Shown here in pieces: positions 52,767 through 63,007 of a stretch of DNA of 64,000 nt (within the stretch, counting starts at the first letter, position 1; the number at the start of each line of letters is the position of its first letter). The translations under genes were made by a program, and so were the position numbers. The stretch is from Maridesulfovibrio sp. (GTDB lineage: Bacteria; Desulfobacterota; Desulfovibrionia; Desulfovibrionales; Desulfovibrionaceae): NCBI RefSeq assembly GCF_963667685.1, contig NZ_OY763931.1, positions 806,001 through 870,000 of the forward strand. The letters are read 5' to 3'. The notes under the pieces were generated by a model. That model had not been told where the DNA came from, searched no databases, and saw only the letters and a list, made by a program, of their open reading frames with translations.

Positions 52767-53597
52767 TTAACTACCCCACTCGACCCGTCTTACTCGAGCT
52801 TCTCCACGCTCCACAGTACGCTGATATTTTACGGCTGGTTTGCCGAAAAGCATCGCGTAACCAAGCTCATGATCGTCAGGAATACCCAAGCTTTCCTGAA
52901 GGTCCGGGAGAATAGTATCGATCACCCGCTTAAGTATCCCGTTCCAGAGAGTGCCGATTTCCATGGAGCTGGCCATGATTTCGAAATATGACAGAAAGAT
53001 GTTCATATCAGCTACCCGACTGGGAGCACTCTTTGGTGCGGAAACAACAATAAAATGAGGAGCTCCACGAAAAAGAATATCCACGCCGTTTTCCTTTTTC
53101 TGCTGACACGCCATTTTGAAAAGATTCGCCACATACGGAACCTCAATAGTATTTTCTTTGAGGGCATCTTCAAGACGGCTGTATATCTCATCGCTGAATT
53201 TCTTAACCGACTCCGGGTTATCCATCATTGTAATATGAACACAACGAGAATTAACCCCTGTGGGAGCATGCCATGCAACATCAAGAAGCTTCTGAATTCG
53301 CTCCGGCTCAAGAGGTTCCGGCTTATAAGCACGAATTGAACGGCGCCCTTTGATGAGCGCTGCAACCTGATCCTCTTCCGGCATACTGTCTTTAAGGGGC
53401 ATTGAATCTTCGGGTGAATTACCCAGAATTGAGATTGCCCCCACAGGACAGACAGCAAGACAATGCTGACATTCAAAGCACTTCTGTTCATCAGTAATCC
53501 GAGGATACTCGTTCAGTTCAATCAAGCCATAGAAACAGTCCTGAGCGCATAGACCGCAAAGCACACAAAGATCTTCATCAACTTTAAAATTTTTCAT
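52767..53597 (-). CDS. Ferredoxin-nitroreductase fusion protein
   Basis: 276 residues. Two [4Fe-4S] motifs, CVLCGLCAQDC and CFECQHCLAVCP, form an N-terminal ferredoxin domain (1-60). A nitroreductase-fold FMN domain follows, starting RRSIRAYKPEPLEPERIQKLLD. Such proteins reduce nitro or quinone-type substrates with electrons from ferredoxin. Single gene, with TGAGGA before the ATG. Confidence 0.9.
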   Translation of the reverse strand: MKNFKVDEDLCVLCGLCAQDCFYGLIELNEYPRITDEQKCFECQHCLAVCPVGAISILGNSPEDSMPLKDSMPEEDQVAALIKGRRSIRAYKPEPLEPERIQKLLDVAWHAPTGVNSRCVHITMMDNPESVKKFSDEIYSRLEDALKENTIEVPYVANLFKMACQQKKENGVDILFRGAPHFIVVSAPKSAPSRVADMNIFLSYFEIMASSMEIGTLWNGILKRVIDTILPDLQESLGIPDDHELGYAMLFGKPAVKYQRTVERGEARVRRVEWGS

Positions 53598-53695
53598 ATA
53601 TTCCTCAAGAGCTTAATAATTATGGATTATTCTCAATATCCACAATCTTATGAAAGCGGCTTACCGGAATAAGTAAAAACCGCTTTCAACCACCA

Positions 53696-54268
53696 CTACT
53701 TAATAAGCTTTTTACCTATACTAAAAGCTGTGCCTGCCATTTCGCCCAAGGCAACATATTCCCTTGTGGCGGGAGCAAATACAAAAGGATCCGCAGCACC
53801 GATCATGGGCAGACCTTTGTCATTAAGAATATTCTCCTCAGCCTTAATCCCGACAATTTCACCTACAAACTGGGTGTGCAGGCCAAGCTCAGTGGTTTCA
53901 ACAACCTTGCATTCAAAAATGAGCGGAAATTCGTCCACGTAAGGAGCGTCAACAACTTCAGAACGGACCGGAGTCAGGCCGGACTGGGCAAACTTGTCCG
54001 TATCCTTACCACTGGCAATACCAAAATAATCAGCCTCTGCCACGTGCTTGGTTGAAGGGATGGAGACAGTGTATGCACCACGCTCCATAATAGAGCCGTA
54101 AGTATAAGTCGCCTTGCGCAGGGAAATTGTCAGCATGGGAGGAGAGGAATTACAAATACCGCCCCAAGCAATAGTCATTACATTAGGTTTACCGTCTTTA
54201 TCGTAGCTGCCAACACACCAGACAGGGGTAGGCATAGCCAGAGTATTGGGCTTAATTCTCTTTTTCAT
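53696..54268 (-). CDS. Flavin reductase family protein, flavoredoxin-like
   Basis: 190 residues. PTPVWCVGSYDKDGKPNVMTIAWGG, SLRKATYTYGSIMERGAYTVSIPS and HTQFVGEIVGIKAEE match the FMN-binding flavin reductase-like fold, closest in layout to D. gigas flavoredoxin, which takes part in electron transfer around sulfite and thiosulfate reduction. The second of two ATG codons is chosen for better spacing to AAGGAG. Confidence 0.87.
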   Translation of the reverse strand: MKKRIKPNTLAMPTPVWCVGSYDKDGKPNVMTIAWGGICNSSPPMLTISLRKATYTYGSIMERGAYTVSIPSTKHVAEADYFGIASGKDTDKFAQSGLTPVRSEVVDAPYVDEFPLIFECKVVETTELGLHTQFVGEIVGIKAEENILNDKGLPMIGAADPFVFAPATREYVALGEMAGTAFSIGKKLIK

Positions 54269-54486
54269 CATGAACTCCTTATAACTTTTTATGTCATACT
54301 CTTTTTAAAAGGAAAAACATTAACTCATCAAAATTATGTACTTTTATCCAAACCAATTGAATGAGAACCAACATAAACCAGATTTGAACATCCATCACTT
54401 CTCTAGCACCATCAGTAATCTTTGCAATCAACTCTTCATGATATTCAATTGAAAAAGCTAATTCACCAGAAGTAACAGTCAGTGCA

Positions 54487-54801
54487 TTAATCGCCTACTT
54501 TCTCAAGCATGGTCCAATATTTCACCTCCGGACTCCCGGCAGACAGACGGGCAATGGCATCGTGAGTCCTGCGACAAGGATCACTATCCATATGCATCCG
54601 GTAAGATGCTTCAGACGTGAAATGCATATAAACAAAAAAAAGGGCCGGATCGTCTTTATCCTGATGTAAGTTGTAAATCAGCAGTCCTTCCTGTCCTGAA
54701 CATCCGCGAGCACCATTTTCAAGCACGTCCTTCAATTTGTCCTCACACCCGGACTTAGCCTTGATGCGGACAGTCAGAATAAAATTATCCCCGCGAAACA
54801 T
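54487..54801 (-). CDS. Antibiotic biosynthesis monooxygenase (ABM) domain protein
   Basis: 104 residues. ILTVRIKAKSGCEDKLKDVLE and GLLIYNLHQDKDDPALFFVYMHFTSEASYRMHMDS give the ferredoxin-like beta-alpha-beta pattern of ABM/YgiN proteins. These are small heme- or quinone-related oxygenases, or simply ligand-binding proteins. Function here is unknown. Single gene. Confidence 0.85.
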   Translation of the reverse strand: MFRGDNFILTVRIKAKSGCEDKLKDVLENGARGCSGQEGLLIYNLHQDKDDPALFFVYMHFTSEASYRMHMDSDPCRRTHDAIARLSAGSPEVKYWTMLEKVGD

Positions 54802-55014
54802 AGCATTACCCTTTGCTTACAAAGCCTACTACAAAAGCAGCAATAAACTTGACTATTAAAAATTCGGATTGTTTTTTCATATATAATTTACCTCCGCATT
54901 ATCTGATTCCTGTCTTTTCTTTAGAATATACTCAAATGGAATCGCTATCCACATCCGCAAGATATATGAACATACAGAGGCAGCATCCACGACATTTGTC
55001 GTAGACAATAAAAA

Positions 55015-55041
55015 AGGCAGAGATATTAACAACCTCTGCCT
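55015..55041 (-). terminator. Terminator of the kinase-regulator operon
   Basis: AGGCAGAG and CTCTGCCT form a stem; on the minus strand T6 follows. Confidence 0.85.
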
Positions 55042-55095
55042 GATTAAAATTCTCTTCCTGATTCAAAATGTCAGGACAAATCCACTCTAACCAGT

Positions 55096-55749
55096 TTACA
55101 AAGAAGCAATCCCCTCGCGCAATGCGTAGAGAGTAGCCTCCACCCGGTTAGCCAGATGCAGCTTGGAAAGGATGCTGGTCATATGAGTTCGTACGGTGGC
55201 TTCGCTGACAAACATTGCCGCAGCAATAGCCTTATTGCTCTTGCCCTTGGCTACAAGTTTGAGAGTATCCAATTCACGGGGGGTAAGCGGATCGGGAGTG
55301 GGGGAAGACGACTCTTCTCCGGACTGGGAAAGTTCTGAAAGAACTTTGCGGGCAATGTCAGGGGCAAGGGAAGGTTCTCCACGGTATACACGGCGTATGG
55401 CTTCAAGCAGTTCCTGCGGAGTCGAGTCCTTAAGCAGATAACCCATGGCTCCGGCTTTGATCGCGGGAAACAGTTTGTCGTCGGTGGCGAAGCTGGTCAA
55501 TGCAATAATGCGTCCCGGCAGTTTGCGGTCCCTGATTTCACGGATAGCCTGAATCCCGTCCATAACCGGCATCAGCATATCCATGAGAATAATATCCGGT
55601 GAAAGCTCGGCAGTTAAATCTACAGCTTCCTGACCGTTAGCGGCCTCACCTACGACCTCAATATCGTCAAAACTACACAAAAAACTGCGCACTCCGATAC
55701 GTACAATATCATGGTCATCAACCAGCAGGACCTTAATCACATCACTCAT
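55096..55749 (-). CDS. NarL/LuxR-type response regulator
   Basis: 217 residues. The receiver domain (1-120) has LVDDHDIVRIG and the phospho-acceptor in SPDIILMDMLMPVMDG. The C-terminal LuxR helix-turn-helix reads TPRELDTLKLVAKGKSNKAIAAAMFVSEATVRTHMTSIL. ATG 55749 has GGAGGTGA before it and overlaps the histidine kinase stop by eight bases, so the two are coupled. The target genes are unknown. Confidence 0.94.
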   Translation of the reverse strand: MSDVIKVLLVDDHDIVRIGVRSFLCSFDDIEVVGEAANGQEAVDLTAELSPDIILMDMLMPVMDGIQAIREIRDRKLPGRIIALTSFATDDKLFPAIKAGAMGYLLKDSTPQELLEAIRRVYRGEPSLAPDIARKVLSELSQSGEESSSPTPDPLTPRELDTLKLVAKGKSNKAIAAAMFVSEATVRTHMTSILSKLHLANRVEATLYALREGIASL

Positions 55750-57811
55750 CTTCACCTCCATCTCCTTCTACATCAAAAACTTTCACGGTCAGCACAGTAC
55801 CTTTACCGGGCTCACTGGCTATAACAAGTTCAGCATTAATCTTATCAGCCCGTTCACGAATACTGCGCAGCCCCATGCCCCCAGTAGGCAGAGTTGCGAT
55901 ATCAAATCCCTGTCCGTCATCTATTATCTTTACGGTTGTCTCACCTTCCACAAAATCGACATGTACAGTAACGGATTCCGCTTTAGAATGTTTGGTCGAA
56001 TTATTCAGGGCCTCGATGGCGATACGAAAAATTTCTTCCTCAACCCTTAAAGGCAACCGTCTTTCATCACCTTCCACCAAAAGATCGGCTCCGAGGCCAG
56101 AACGGATTTCAACCGAGTTTAAGCGGGCCTGTATCGCTCCGACCAGACCTTCGCTCTCCAGCTCCGGCGGATGCAGATCGAAGATAAGTGAACGCATATC
56201 ACGCATGCCCTGCTGAGCCATTCCCTGCAAAGCCTTGAGCTGTTCAATCGCCGCAGTTTCCTTACCGGATTCAAGAGAGCGCACAGCCGCATCAGAACAA
56301 AAAGTAATAGCATAAAGAGCCTGAGTTACTGAATCGTGCAGCTCACGAGCCAGACGCTGGCGTTCGCCCTGTACAACAAGTTTTTCACTCTGTTCGAACA
56401 TCCGGCTGTTGCGCAGTGCAAGAACAGCCTGCGCTGCGAACATTTCCATTATGCGCTTATCGGCACTGTCAAAACCGCCGCTCTTGTTGGAAACCATAAG
56501 CAGGCCGGGTTTCTTGTCCCCTTCCAGAAGCGGGACGATAATCAAGGTACGCACTTCATCATTACGTTCAGCCTTAGGAACCTCACTCTGGGCGTCGCGC
56601 ACGATTATTGTTTTACCTTCCTTAAATACTCTGCCGTAGTAAGAAGATTTCACTGAATAAAATTCAACAGGGCACTTGGGTGTACCTGCACTGCAAACAC
56701 AATGCAGATAATCTCCTTCATGAAGCATCAAGACACTGCCCATGCCATTAACAATAGTCCGGGCTTCTTCGGCGATAAGACTCAGCACTTTGCTCTCTTT
56801 GCCCTCAGGACATTCGAGAAGTACGTTGGCCACCCGCCGCAAACTCTCACTTTCCAAGAGCTGCCGTTTCGTCCGGCGGGCAGCAGCTGCACTTTCAATA
56901 GCAACAGCCACAGTATTCAGGATACCGCCGATCAGCTCACTGGTTGCTTCATCAAAAGTAAAACCGGGTTGATCCGAAGAGACAAGAGCGACACCGACCA
57001 TACGTCCGCTGTTGGTAATATGAAAAAGGGAGGCACTTCCCGAACGCACGGCATCAGGAAGGATATCAGCAAAAGACAGACTTGCCTTGTTGGATGAACA
57101 GAATCCATAACTTTTACCGTCCACCCCACTTAAGGTGTTACCGGAAGGACACAGCCTCAGGCCCTGCAAGGCACTTTGGCATTCCTTGGAGCCATAGCCG
57201 AACCCAGCGCATGGAGCAAGTCCGCCAGTCTCTGAATCCACAAGAAAAATAGTACAGCATCCCTCGCCCACAGTTCCGGCCAATACTTCAGCAAGTCTGC
57301 TGAGCACCTCATCAGGATCAAGCGCGCTGGTAACTGTTCGGGACGCTTCCAACAAAAGTTTATTGCGCACATGCTCAGTATTCAGACGCGAAAGCAGCAT
57401 GCTGGAATAGCGGTCAGTTATTATCGACAAGACTCCTGCTGAATATTCCTCAAGCTCATGCAAAAAAATAAGAAGGTCATTTTTGTCTTCGAAAAATTCC
57501 TGCCCGGCATTAATAAAGGCCTTTTTACTGAGCATCGTTCCTTCGACGAGGTCACGTATCCCCACTCCGCGGTCAAGCTTGATTTCGGCACAGCTCAAAA
57601 AATGATTTTCAAGAGGAACGAAATCCCCACGGGTAAAACAACCGAGGTTCATCTCCACCCTGCCATAGGCGATCTCCCTGCACTTCTCGAACTCCATCCC
57701 GGCATACCAGCGAGGTTGGTTTGCTATCAACAATTCAGCAAGATAAGCGGCAACAGCATCTGTATTTTCCAGCAGGTACTCGCCTATTTTTTTTAGTTTT
57801 TCATTTTTCAT
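55742..57811 (-). CDS. GAF-domain histidine kinase, NarX/LiaS type
   Basis: 689 residues, soluble. The N-terminal about 140 residues are helical and look like the RsbRD-type N-terminal domain. Two GAF-like domains follow (about 160-310 and 330-470). The H-box ERQRLARELHDSVTQALYAI (about 490) is of the HisKA_3 kind, and the HATPase domain has NSTKHSKAESVTV and GMGLRSIRERA. It would phosphorylate the adjacent LuxR-type regulator. The signal could be a ligand or redox state sensed by the GAF domains. Confidence 0.93.
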   Translation of the reverse strand: MKNEKLKKIGEYLLENTDAVAAYLAELLIANQPRWYAGMEFEKCREIAYGRVEMNLGCFTRGDFVPLENHFLSCAEIKLDRGVGIRDLVEGTMLSKKAFINAGQEFFEDKNDLLIFLHELEEYSAGVLSIITDRYSSMLLSRLNTEHVRNKLLLEASRTVTSALDPDEVLSRLAEVLAGTVGEGCCTIFLVDSETGGLAPCAGFGYGSKECQSALQGLRLCPSGNTLSGVDGKSYGFCSSNKASLSFADILPDAVRSGSASLFHITNSGRMVGVALVSSDQPGFTFDEATSELIGGILNTVAVAIESAAAARRTKRQLLESESLRRVANVLLECPEGKESKVLSLIAEEARTIVNGMGSVLMLHEGDYLHCVCSAGTPKCPVEFYSVKSSYYGRVFKEGKTIIVRDAQSEVPKAERNDEVRTLIIVPLLEGDKKPGLLMVSNKSGGFDSADKRIMEMFAAQAVLALRNSRMFEQSEKLVVQGERQRLARELHDSVTQALYAITFCSDAAVRSLESGKETAAIEQLKALQGMAQQGMRDMRSLIFDLHPPELESEGLVGAIQARLNSVEIRSGLGADLLVEGDERRLPLRVEEEIFRIAIEALNNSTKHSKAESVTVHVDFVEGETTVKIIDDGQGFDIATLPTGGMGLRSIRERADKINAELVIASEPGKGTVLTVKVFDVEGDGGEDE

Positions 57812-57996
57812 ATTTTTAATCCTAGGAGACAGCTGTAGTTGCAGCGGACCCTTAAATTCAATTCTTCACCAACCGGTTAGCACATTCAAATCATGCAAGA
57901 ATCAGATAAATAGATGATTCCTTGATTTCCATATATCTTTAAGGTTAACTTACTCATCAAAACTTCAAGTATTACTTTAAAAAAAGGGAATTCTTA

Positions 57997-58701
57997 ATGA
58001 AAAATAAAACAGTTCTGATTACCGGGGGCAACAAAGGCATAGGTCTTGAATTGACCGAGATGTTCATTGCTGACGGTGCGAATGTAATCGTCGTAGCCCG
58101 TGATTTTTCCAACTTCAAATACAATGATCACCCACAGGTAAAAACACAAGTATTCGACTTCAGCAATGTAGCCGGAATCCCCGAATTAATTAAAAATATG
58201 CCTGCAATAGACATTCTGATTAATAATGCCGGAGTAATGTTCGCGACTCCTTATGATGAATACACTGCCGAAGGCGTAGATAAAATGCTCAAGATAAATA
58301 TTGAAGCCCCGGTTGCGTTGATTACTGCCGTGTCTAAATCCATGATTGCGAACAGGCACGGAAGGATTGTAAACAACGCTTCCATTGCCGGGCAAATCGG
58401 GCATCCCGATGTCTGGTACGGAATCACCAAGGCAGGAGTCATCAATATGACCAAGAGCTTTGCCAAAATTCTCGGACCGCACGGCATCGTTATAAACGCC
58501 GTTGCCCCCGGTCCCATTGCAACTGACATGCTGGAGACAATTCCCAAAGCCCGCCGCGACGCAATCAAGGCAGCAGTATACACCGGACGTTTCGGTAAAC
58601 CTGAAGAAGTAGCCTCAGCCATGCACTGGCTTGCAACAGACTGCCCGGAATACATTAACGGCACCTGCATTGATATCAATAACGGATCATTCCCCAGATA
58701 A
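57997..58701 (+). CDS. Short-chain dehydrogenase/reductase
   Basis: 234 residues. The cofactor motif is TGGNKGIG, then NNAGVMFATP, the catalytic Ser in NASIAGQIG and Tyr-x-x-x-Lys in YGITKAG. The family oxidises or reduces alcohols and ketones with NAD(P); the substrate is not evident. FabG-like features (VAPGPIATDM, YINGTCIDINNG) are present. Single gene with a terminator. Confidence 0.93.
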   Translation: MKNKTVLITGGNKGIGLELTEMFIADGANVIVVARDFSNFKYNDHPQVKTQVFDFSNVAGIPELIKNMPAIDILINNAGVMFATPYDEYTAEGVDKMLKINIEAPVALITAVSKSMIANRHGRIVNNASIAGQIGHPDVWYGITKAGVINMTKSFAKILGPHGIVINAVAPGPIATDMLETIPKARRDAIKAAVYTGRFGKPEEVASAMHWLATDCPEYINGTCIDINNGSFPR

Positions 58702-58708
58702 TTAAAAA

Positions 58709-58741
58709 TCCGGGGAGATGCTGCAATCTCCCCGGAAAAAA
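58709..58741 (+). terminator. Terminator after the SDR gene
   Basis: TCCGGGGAGAT and ATCTCCCCGGA form an 11-base stem. A6 follows on the plus strand; the T run is on the minus strand side, so it works best for the convergent gene. Confidence 0.7.
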
Positions 58742-58787
58742 GTCACATCATATTGCCAACAAATAATCCCGACAGGTTAACGAAAAG

Positions 58788-59891
58788 CTAAATCCTGATC
58801 TTCATCAATACAACCTCGGGCCGACTTGTCGTTCTTAGCGGAGGCCCCCAGAAACCAACACCGCAACTTACATAGTAGTGTGTCTCGCCCTTCCGATAAG
58901 TACCATACTCCTCTTCATAAAGACGCTTCACCACCAGATTGAACGGAAACAACTGACCGTTATGGGTATGTCCGGAAACCTGTAAAGCAACATCGGCCTG
59001 CTCCGCTTCTTCAAGATGATACGGAGTGTGGTCCATTAGGATTACGGGCAGCTTGTTCTCCTCAGGGAGAATGTTATTTAAAACTTTGCGGATACCACCG
59101 CCGCGCATTGTCGCGAAATCATTACGCCCTGCCAGCAGGAAACGGTTGTCAACAACAACAGCACTGTCCCTGAGCACTTCAATACCCTGATTTTCCAGCA
59201 TTCGCAGTGACCAGTCATTGCCGAGATAGTACTCATGATTTCCAAGCACAGCATATTTGCCTAGCGGGGCTTTTATACGTGCAAGTTCTTCCACTGCACC
59301 ACTGATCTCGCTGTCATGATCATCCAAAACATCCCCAACCATAAGAACTATGTCCGGGCCCAGTGAGTTAACCATATTCACCACGCCAGCAACTCGGGCA
59401 CTGGTCATCAGCTTTCCGGCATGCAGATCCGAGAACATAACAACCCGGTATTCTTTAGCGTTCCTGCTGCCCTTGGAAAGATCAAAATCAACTTCTTTAA
59501 CAACAGGTGAAGTCGCGTTGATATAGCCGCCTACAGTCATCACAATGGAAATCAGACAAAGAGCGGCAAAGATTTTCAGCCTCGGAACCCTGATACCGTT
59601 ACCGAGAAGTTTCATTCCCCAGCGAATAGGTTCAAAACAAAGTCCCACCGGAACCATGCAGACAATTATCGCCGCCCAGCTGTACCCAGCACCAAGCATA
59701 AGGATTTTAAGCAAATAGGGCAGTTTCTCCGGGAAAAACACCGTGATAGGCATAACCAGAGTCATGAGGTCCGAAGCGACTAAAACCCCGCGCTTGAGTT
59801 TTGGATTATCAACCAGCAGTCTGCATACCCACAGCCGTATATACAGATAAAAAGAGATGTAAATAATCGTAGCTTTTACATAAAATGACAT
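58788..59891 (-). CDS. Membrane-anchored metallophosphoesterase
   Basis: 367 residues. Four membrane segments in the N-terminal 130 residues precede a calcineurin-like phosphoesterase domain with VMFSDLHAGK, VLMVGDVLDDHDSE, VLGNHEYYLG, ILMDHTPY and VSGHTHNGQLFP; all five metal-binding blocks are present. Similar YkuE/YaeI-type enzymes hydrolyse lipid-linked phosphates or nucleotide substrates. Single gene. Confidence 0.93.
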   Translation of the reverse strand: MSFYVKATIIYISFYLYIRLWVCRLLVDNPKLKRGVLVASDLMTLVMPITVFFPEKLPYLLKILMLGAGYSWAAIIVCMVPVGLCFEPIRWGMKLLGNGIRVPRLKIFAALCLISIVMTVGGYINATSPVVKEVDFDLSKGSRNAKEYRVVMFSDLHAGKLMTSARVAGVVNMVNSLGPDIVLMVGDVLDDHDSEISGAVEELARIKAPLGKYAVLGNHEYYLGNDWSLRMLENQGIEVLRDSAVVVDNRFLLAGRNDFATMRGGGIRKVLNNILPEENKLPVILMDHTPYHLEEAEQADVALQVSGHTHNGQLFPFNLVVKRLYEEEYGTYRKGETHYYVSCGVGFWGPPLRTTSRPEVVLMKIRI

Positions 59892-59983
59892 AACTAGCCT
59901 GATCGTTTTTATAGTTGTTCTTATCTGACTTTATACTAAGGCGGCACGACTGTAAAAGAACCACAACCCTAACCGTACTTAAC

Positions 59984-60016
59984 AAAAAAAGGCTGCACCC
60001 TAATGGATACAGCCTC
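59984..60016 (-). terminator. Terminator after dapB
   Basis: AGGCTG and CAGCCT bound an imperfect stem, with T7 on the minus strand. It lies just after the dapB stop. Confidence 0.8.
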
Positions 60017-60039
60017 TAAAAAACCTGACTCACCCCTGA

Positions 60040-60816
60040 CTAGAATACGTCAGCCATGGAGTAAAGTTTACCGGGTTTCTGATCTTTAAGCCAGCGTGCT
60101 GCACGCAGCGCACCCTGCGCGAAAGTTTCGCGGGAATGAGCACGGTGAGTGACTTCAATGCGCTCACCGGGTCCGAGAAAGTAAGCGGTATGATCGCCCA
60201 CGACGTCACCGCCGCGCACAGCCATTACACCAAGTTCATCTTTGGTTCTTGCGCCAACGATACCATCGCGGCAATGCTTCTTCACCTCATCATAGACAAG
60301 ACCGCGAGCTTCAGCCATGCATTGCGCCAGCTTAAGCGCTGTTCCGCTAGGGGAGTCCACTTTCTTGTTATGGTGAATCTCAGTCATTTCCATATCGTAA
60401 GCTGGTCCGAGCATGCGTACCAGCTCAGGCAGGATCTTAAGCAGAACATTCACTCCGACGCTCATGTTCGGAGCGAGGAATACCGGGACTTTTTTGGCGA
60501 AATCTTCAACCTGTGCAATTTCTTCATTGGTCATGCCGGTAGTGCCGATAACAACAGGGTTGCCTGTCACAACAGCTGTTTCCAGGAGCTTCAAAGTTGC
60601 GGCTGGAGCAGTAAAATCTACAATTACGGCACCGGGAACCTTAGTCAGCACTTCCTGCGCGTCAGTGCCGCAGACACAGCCTAAAGAATCGAGACCATCT
60701 TCACAGCCTGAACGTTCCATTACTGCTGCGAGCTTCAGGTCATCACTCTGTTGCACACAACGAACCAAAGTATCGCCCATACGACCTTTAGCGCCTATAA
60801 TTACTACGTCTGTCAT
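60040..60816 (-). CDS. dapB: 4-hydroxy-tetrahydrodipicolinate reductase
   Basis: 258 residues. The nucleotide-binding [18 protein letters not shown], the catalytic [19 protein letters not shown] and the C-terminal [33 protein letters not shown] show DapB, the second committed enzyme of lysine/diaminopimelate synthesis. ATG 60816 follows AAGGAG. Possibly alone; the ligase gene upstream on the same strand is 130 bases away. Confidence 0.97.
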   Translation of the reverse strand: MTDVVIIGAKGRMGDTLVRCVQQSDDLKLAAVMERSGCEDGLDSLGCVCGTDAQEVLTKVPGAVIVDFTAPAATLKLLETAVVTGNPVVIGTTGMTNEEIAQVEDFAKKVPVFLAPNMSVGVNVLLKILPELVRMLGPAYDMEMTEIHHNKKVDSPSGTALKLAQCMAEARGLVYDEVKKHCRDGIVGARTKDELGVMAVRGGDVVGDHTAYFLGPGERIEVTHRAHSRETFAQGALRAARWLKDQKPGKLYSMADVF

Positions 60817-60972
60817 AATCAGCTCCTTAAAATTCAATTTGATGCGCTTCGCGCTTTATTGAAAGAAGAGACCTACGGCGGCCTTCCTATGGACAGAGAT
60901 TTTTAAAAAAAACCTCTGAACTATTCCAAAGCCTTTAATAAGCTTTTGCCGCTGCGGGGCTTAAAGTCTACT

Positions 60973-62817
60973 TTAATTTGCGTTTACAATATCCATGTAT
61001 TCAGCTTCGGTCATGATCTCGACGCCTTTTGCTTTGGCGGATTCGATCTTCTTGGCCCCGACTTTGCTGCCGCAAACCAGAAAATCAGTCTTTCCGGTAA
61101 CGGAAGTCTGCACCTTTGCACCAAGACGTCTTGCCATGGCCTGCATATCTTCACGGGAGCCTTGCTCCATTTTTCCTGTAAAAACAATACCCTTCCCGGT
61201 AATGGGGCTTTCGAGGCTTTCTGTATCCGAAACCAGCGGAGTGCGGCGCAGGTTGAAATCGAACTCCAACATATGCAGAATGGTTTCCCTGATGGAGGCA
61301 ATACCCTCTGTTACGGAATGGCTGGTAATTTCTCCGAAACCGTGAAGCTCTTTTAGCTGTTCCTGTTTCACGTTTACCACATCTTCCAGCTTGAAATACC
61401 CGAGCAGCTTGCGGCTGTCTGCTTTACCAAGATCAGGTATGCCAAAGGCTGCCAGAAAACGCCAATCGTCAGTTTCCTTGGTCCGGCTTATATACAGAGC
61501 TTCCGCAAGATTGGTTGACTGCACAGGGCCGAAACCAAGTTTCTGGAAATCATCTTCAGCCATAGTATAAACAGATTCAAGTGAATTATGCCCGGCTTTA
61601 ACCAGCTTTGCTATAGTCTTTTTACCAAACCAATCAGCATTACCAAGGGTCTTGAACCAATACTCAAGCCTTTGCTCTACACGGGCCGGACAACTGAAAT
61701 CAGGACATTTCAAAAAGTCATTCTGCCAGAAAAGTTTCGCTCCGCACGCAGGACAAACCTCGGGCAGTTCCACTTCCGAGGCAGGTTTAATAACTTCTTC
61801 CAGCTTGGGGATTACCTCTCCACTACGAATAATACGGATCGTTGCGCCGATTCCAATTCCCTGATTACGAAGCATCCCTGCGTTATGAGCAGTGACGTTA
61901 CGGATAGTGGCCCCGGAAACCGAAACAGGTTGAACTTCCATGACCGGAGTAACCGCACCCATGCGGCCAACCTGCCAGCGGATACTTTCAACCTCGGTCA
62001 CTGCGGATTCGCCCTTCTTCTTGATGGCAATCTGCCAGCGATAGTGATGCGCTGTAGCACCGAGACGTTCCTGAAGAGCAGGATCGGTCACCTCGGCAAC
62101 CATACCATCCAGAGGATAATCGGTTGCGGCCCAGAGCTCATCTGTAATTTCCCAGACCCGGCTTACCAGCTCGTCGCCATCAACGACTTTCTTGGGCAGA
62201 GTAGTATACGGGACAAAACGAACCGCTTCATCCTGTAAAGCCTGCTTAGAGGCCTCGTTTACCTTATCAGAATTGATGATCCCTACTACCATGTTTCGCG
62301 GATGCTCAAAGGAATCTGCGAGGTGTTCAGCAAAGTATTCCTGACTACAGACAATCTCCCCCACACCCTGTGCGCGTCCGCCAACAGCTATCACCCCCTT
62401 GGCAAAGGCGCTTGAAATTTCATAGCCCACTTCACCGTTACCACGGGTAGCAAAAACTTTCCCGTCATCACGGGCAGCCAGACCATCCAGCTTGGGAGTC
62501 ACACGATAAGTAACCTTTTTAATTCCCAGTGCACTGGCTTCTTTCTGCACACGTGCAACAAAACGCTGAAGCTCGTCAACTGTGTAAGCTTTTTCAGTAG
62601 ATAACATGGGACGCGGATGGCGAACCTCAACCTTTTCGCTGAAACTCTCAGGCTCCACGTTGGTTAAAAACGGATGCTCAGGATCAAGATCACGCAGCTG
62701 CTCGGTCAGTTCATCATACCGGGCGTCACTAATAGTCGGCATACCACGGCGGTATGCTTCGTTATGCTTCTCCAAAAGAGAAACTAATTCTTCAATTTCT
62801 TTAGTTTTATTCTTCAC
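60973..62817 (-). CDS. ligA: NAD+-dependent DNA ligase
   Basis: 614 residues, about 50 shorter than typical LigA. Visible are the Ia domain (HNEAYRRGMPTISDARYDEL), the adenylation motif TPKLDGLAARD, an RGNGEVGYE motif in place of the usual RGDG-x-GE, a four-Cys zinc finger (CPACGAK... CPDFSCPAR), helix-hairpin-helix repeats and a C-terminal BRCT domain. It joins DNA nicks. The start is GTG at 62817 with a weak ribosome binding site. The small changes in usual motifs suggest it may be a divergent or second ligase. Confidence 0.85.
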   Translation of the reverse strand: MKNKTKEIEELVSLLEKHNEAYRRGMPTISDARYDELTEQLRDLDPEHPFLTNVEPESFSEKVEVRHPRPMLSTEKAYTVDELQRFVARVQKEASALGIKKVTYRVTPKLDGLAARDDGKVFATRGNGEVGYEISSAFAKGVIAVGGRAQGVGEIVCSQEYFAEHLADSFEHPRNMVVGIINSDKVNEASKQALQDEAVRFVPYTTLPKKVVDGDELVSRVWEITDELWAATDYPLDGMVAEVTDPALQERLGATAHHYRWQIAIKKKGESAVTEVESIRWQVGRMGAVTPVMEVQPVSVSGATIRNVTAHNAGMLRNQGIGIGATIRIIRSGEVIPKLEEVIKPASEVELPEVCPACGAKLFWQNDFLKCPDFSCPARVEQRLEYWFKTLGNADWFGKKTIAKLVKAGHNSLESVYTMAEDDFQKLGFGPVQSTNLAEALYISRTKETDDWRFLAAFGIPDLGKADSRKLLGYFKLEDVVNVKQEQLKELHGFGEITSHSVTEGIASIRETILHMLEFDFNLRRTPLVSDTESLESPITGKGIVFTGKMEQGSREDMQAMARRLGAKVQTSVTGKTDFLVCGSKVGAKKIESAKAKGVEIMTEAEYMDIVNAN

Positions 62818-63007
62818 TTTAAACTTTATGCTTTAATGCGCAATGCGCTTTTATGGATAAAAGATGCCCCGGCGGCCATCCGAGCCTCAAAAAATTATTA
62901 TGGCTTTGCCGTCTGCATATACAAAAAAACGTTTTAATAAAACAATCTGCAAAATTTACCAGAAGATCTTTGAAAAAGAGTGAACGGAAGATGGAAAAGG
63001 CACAAAA

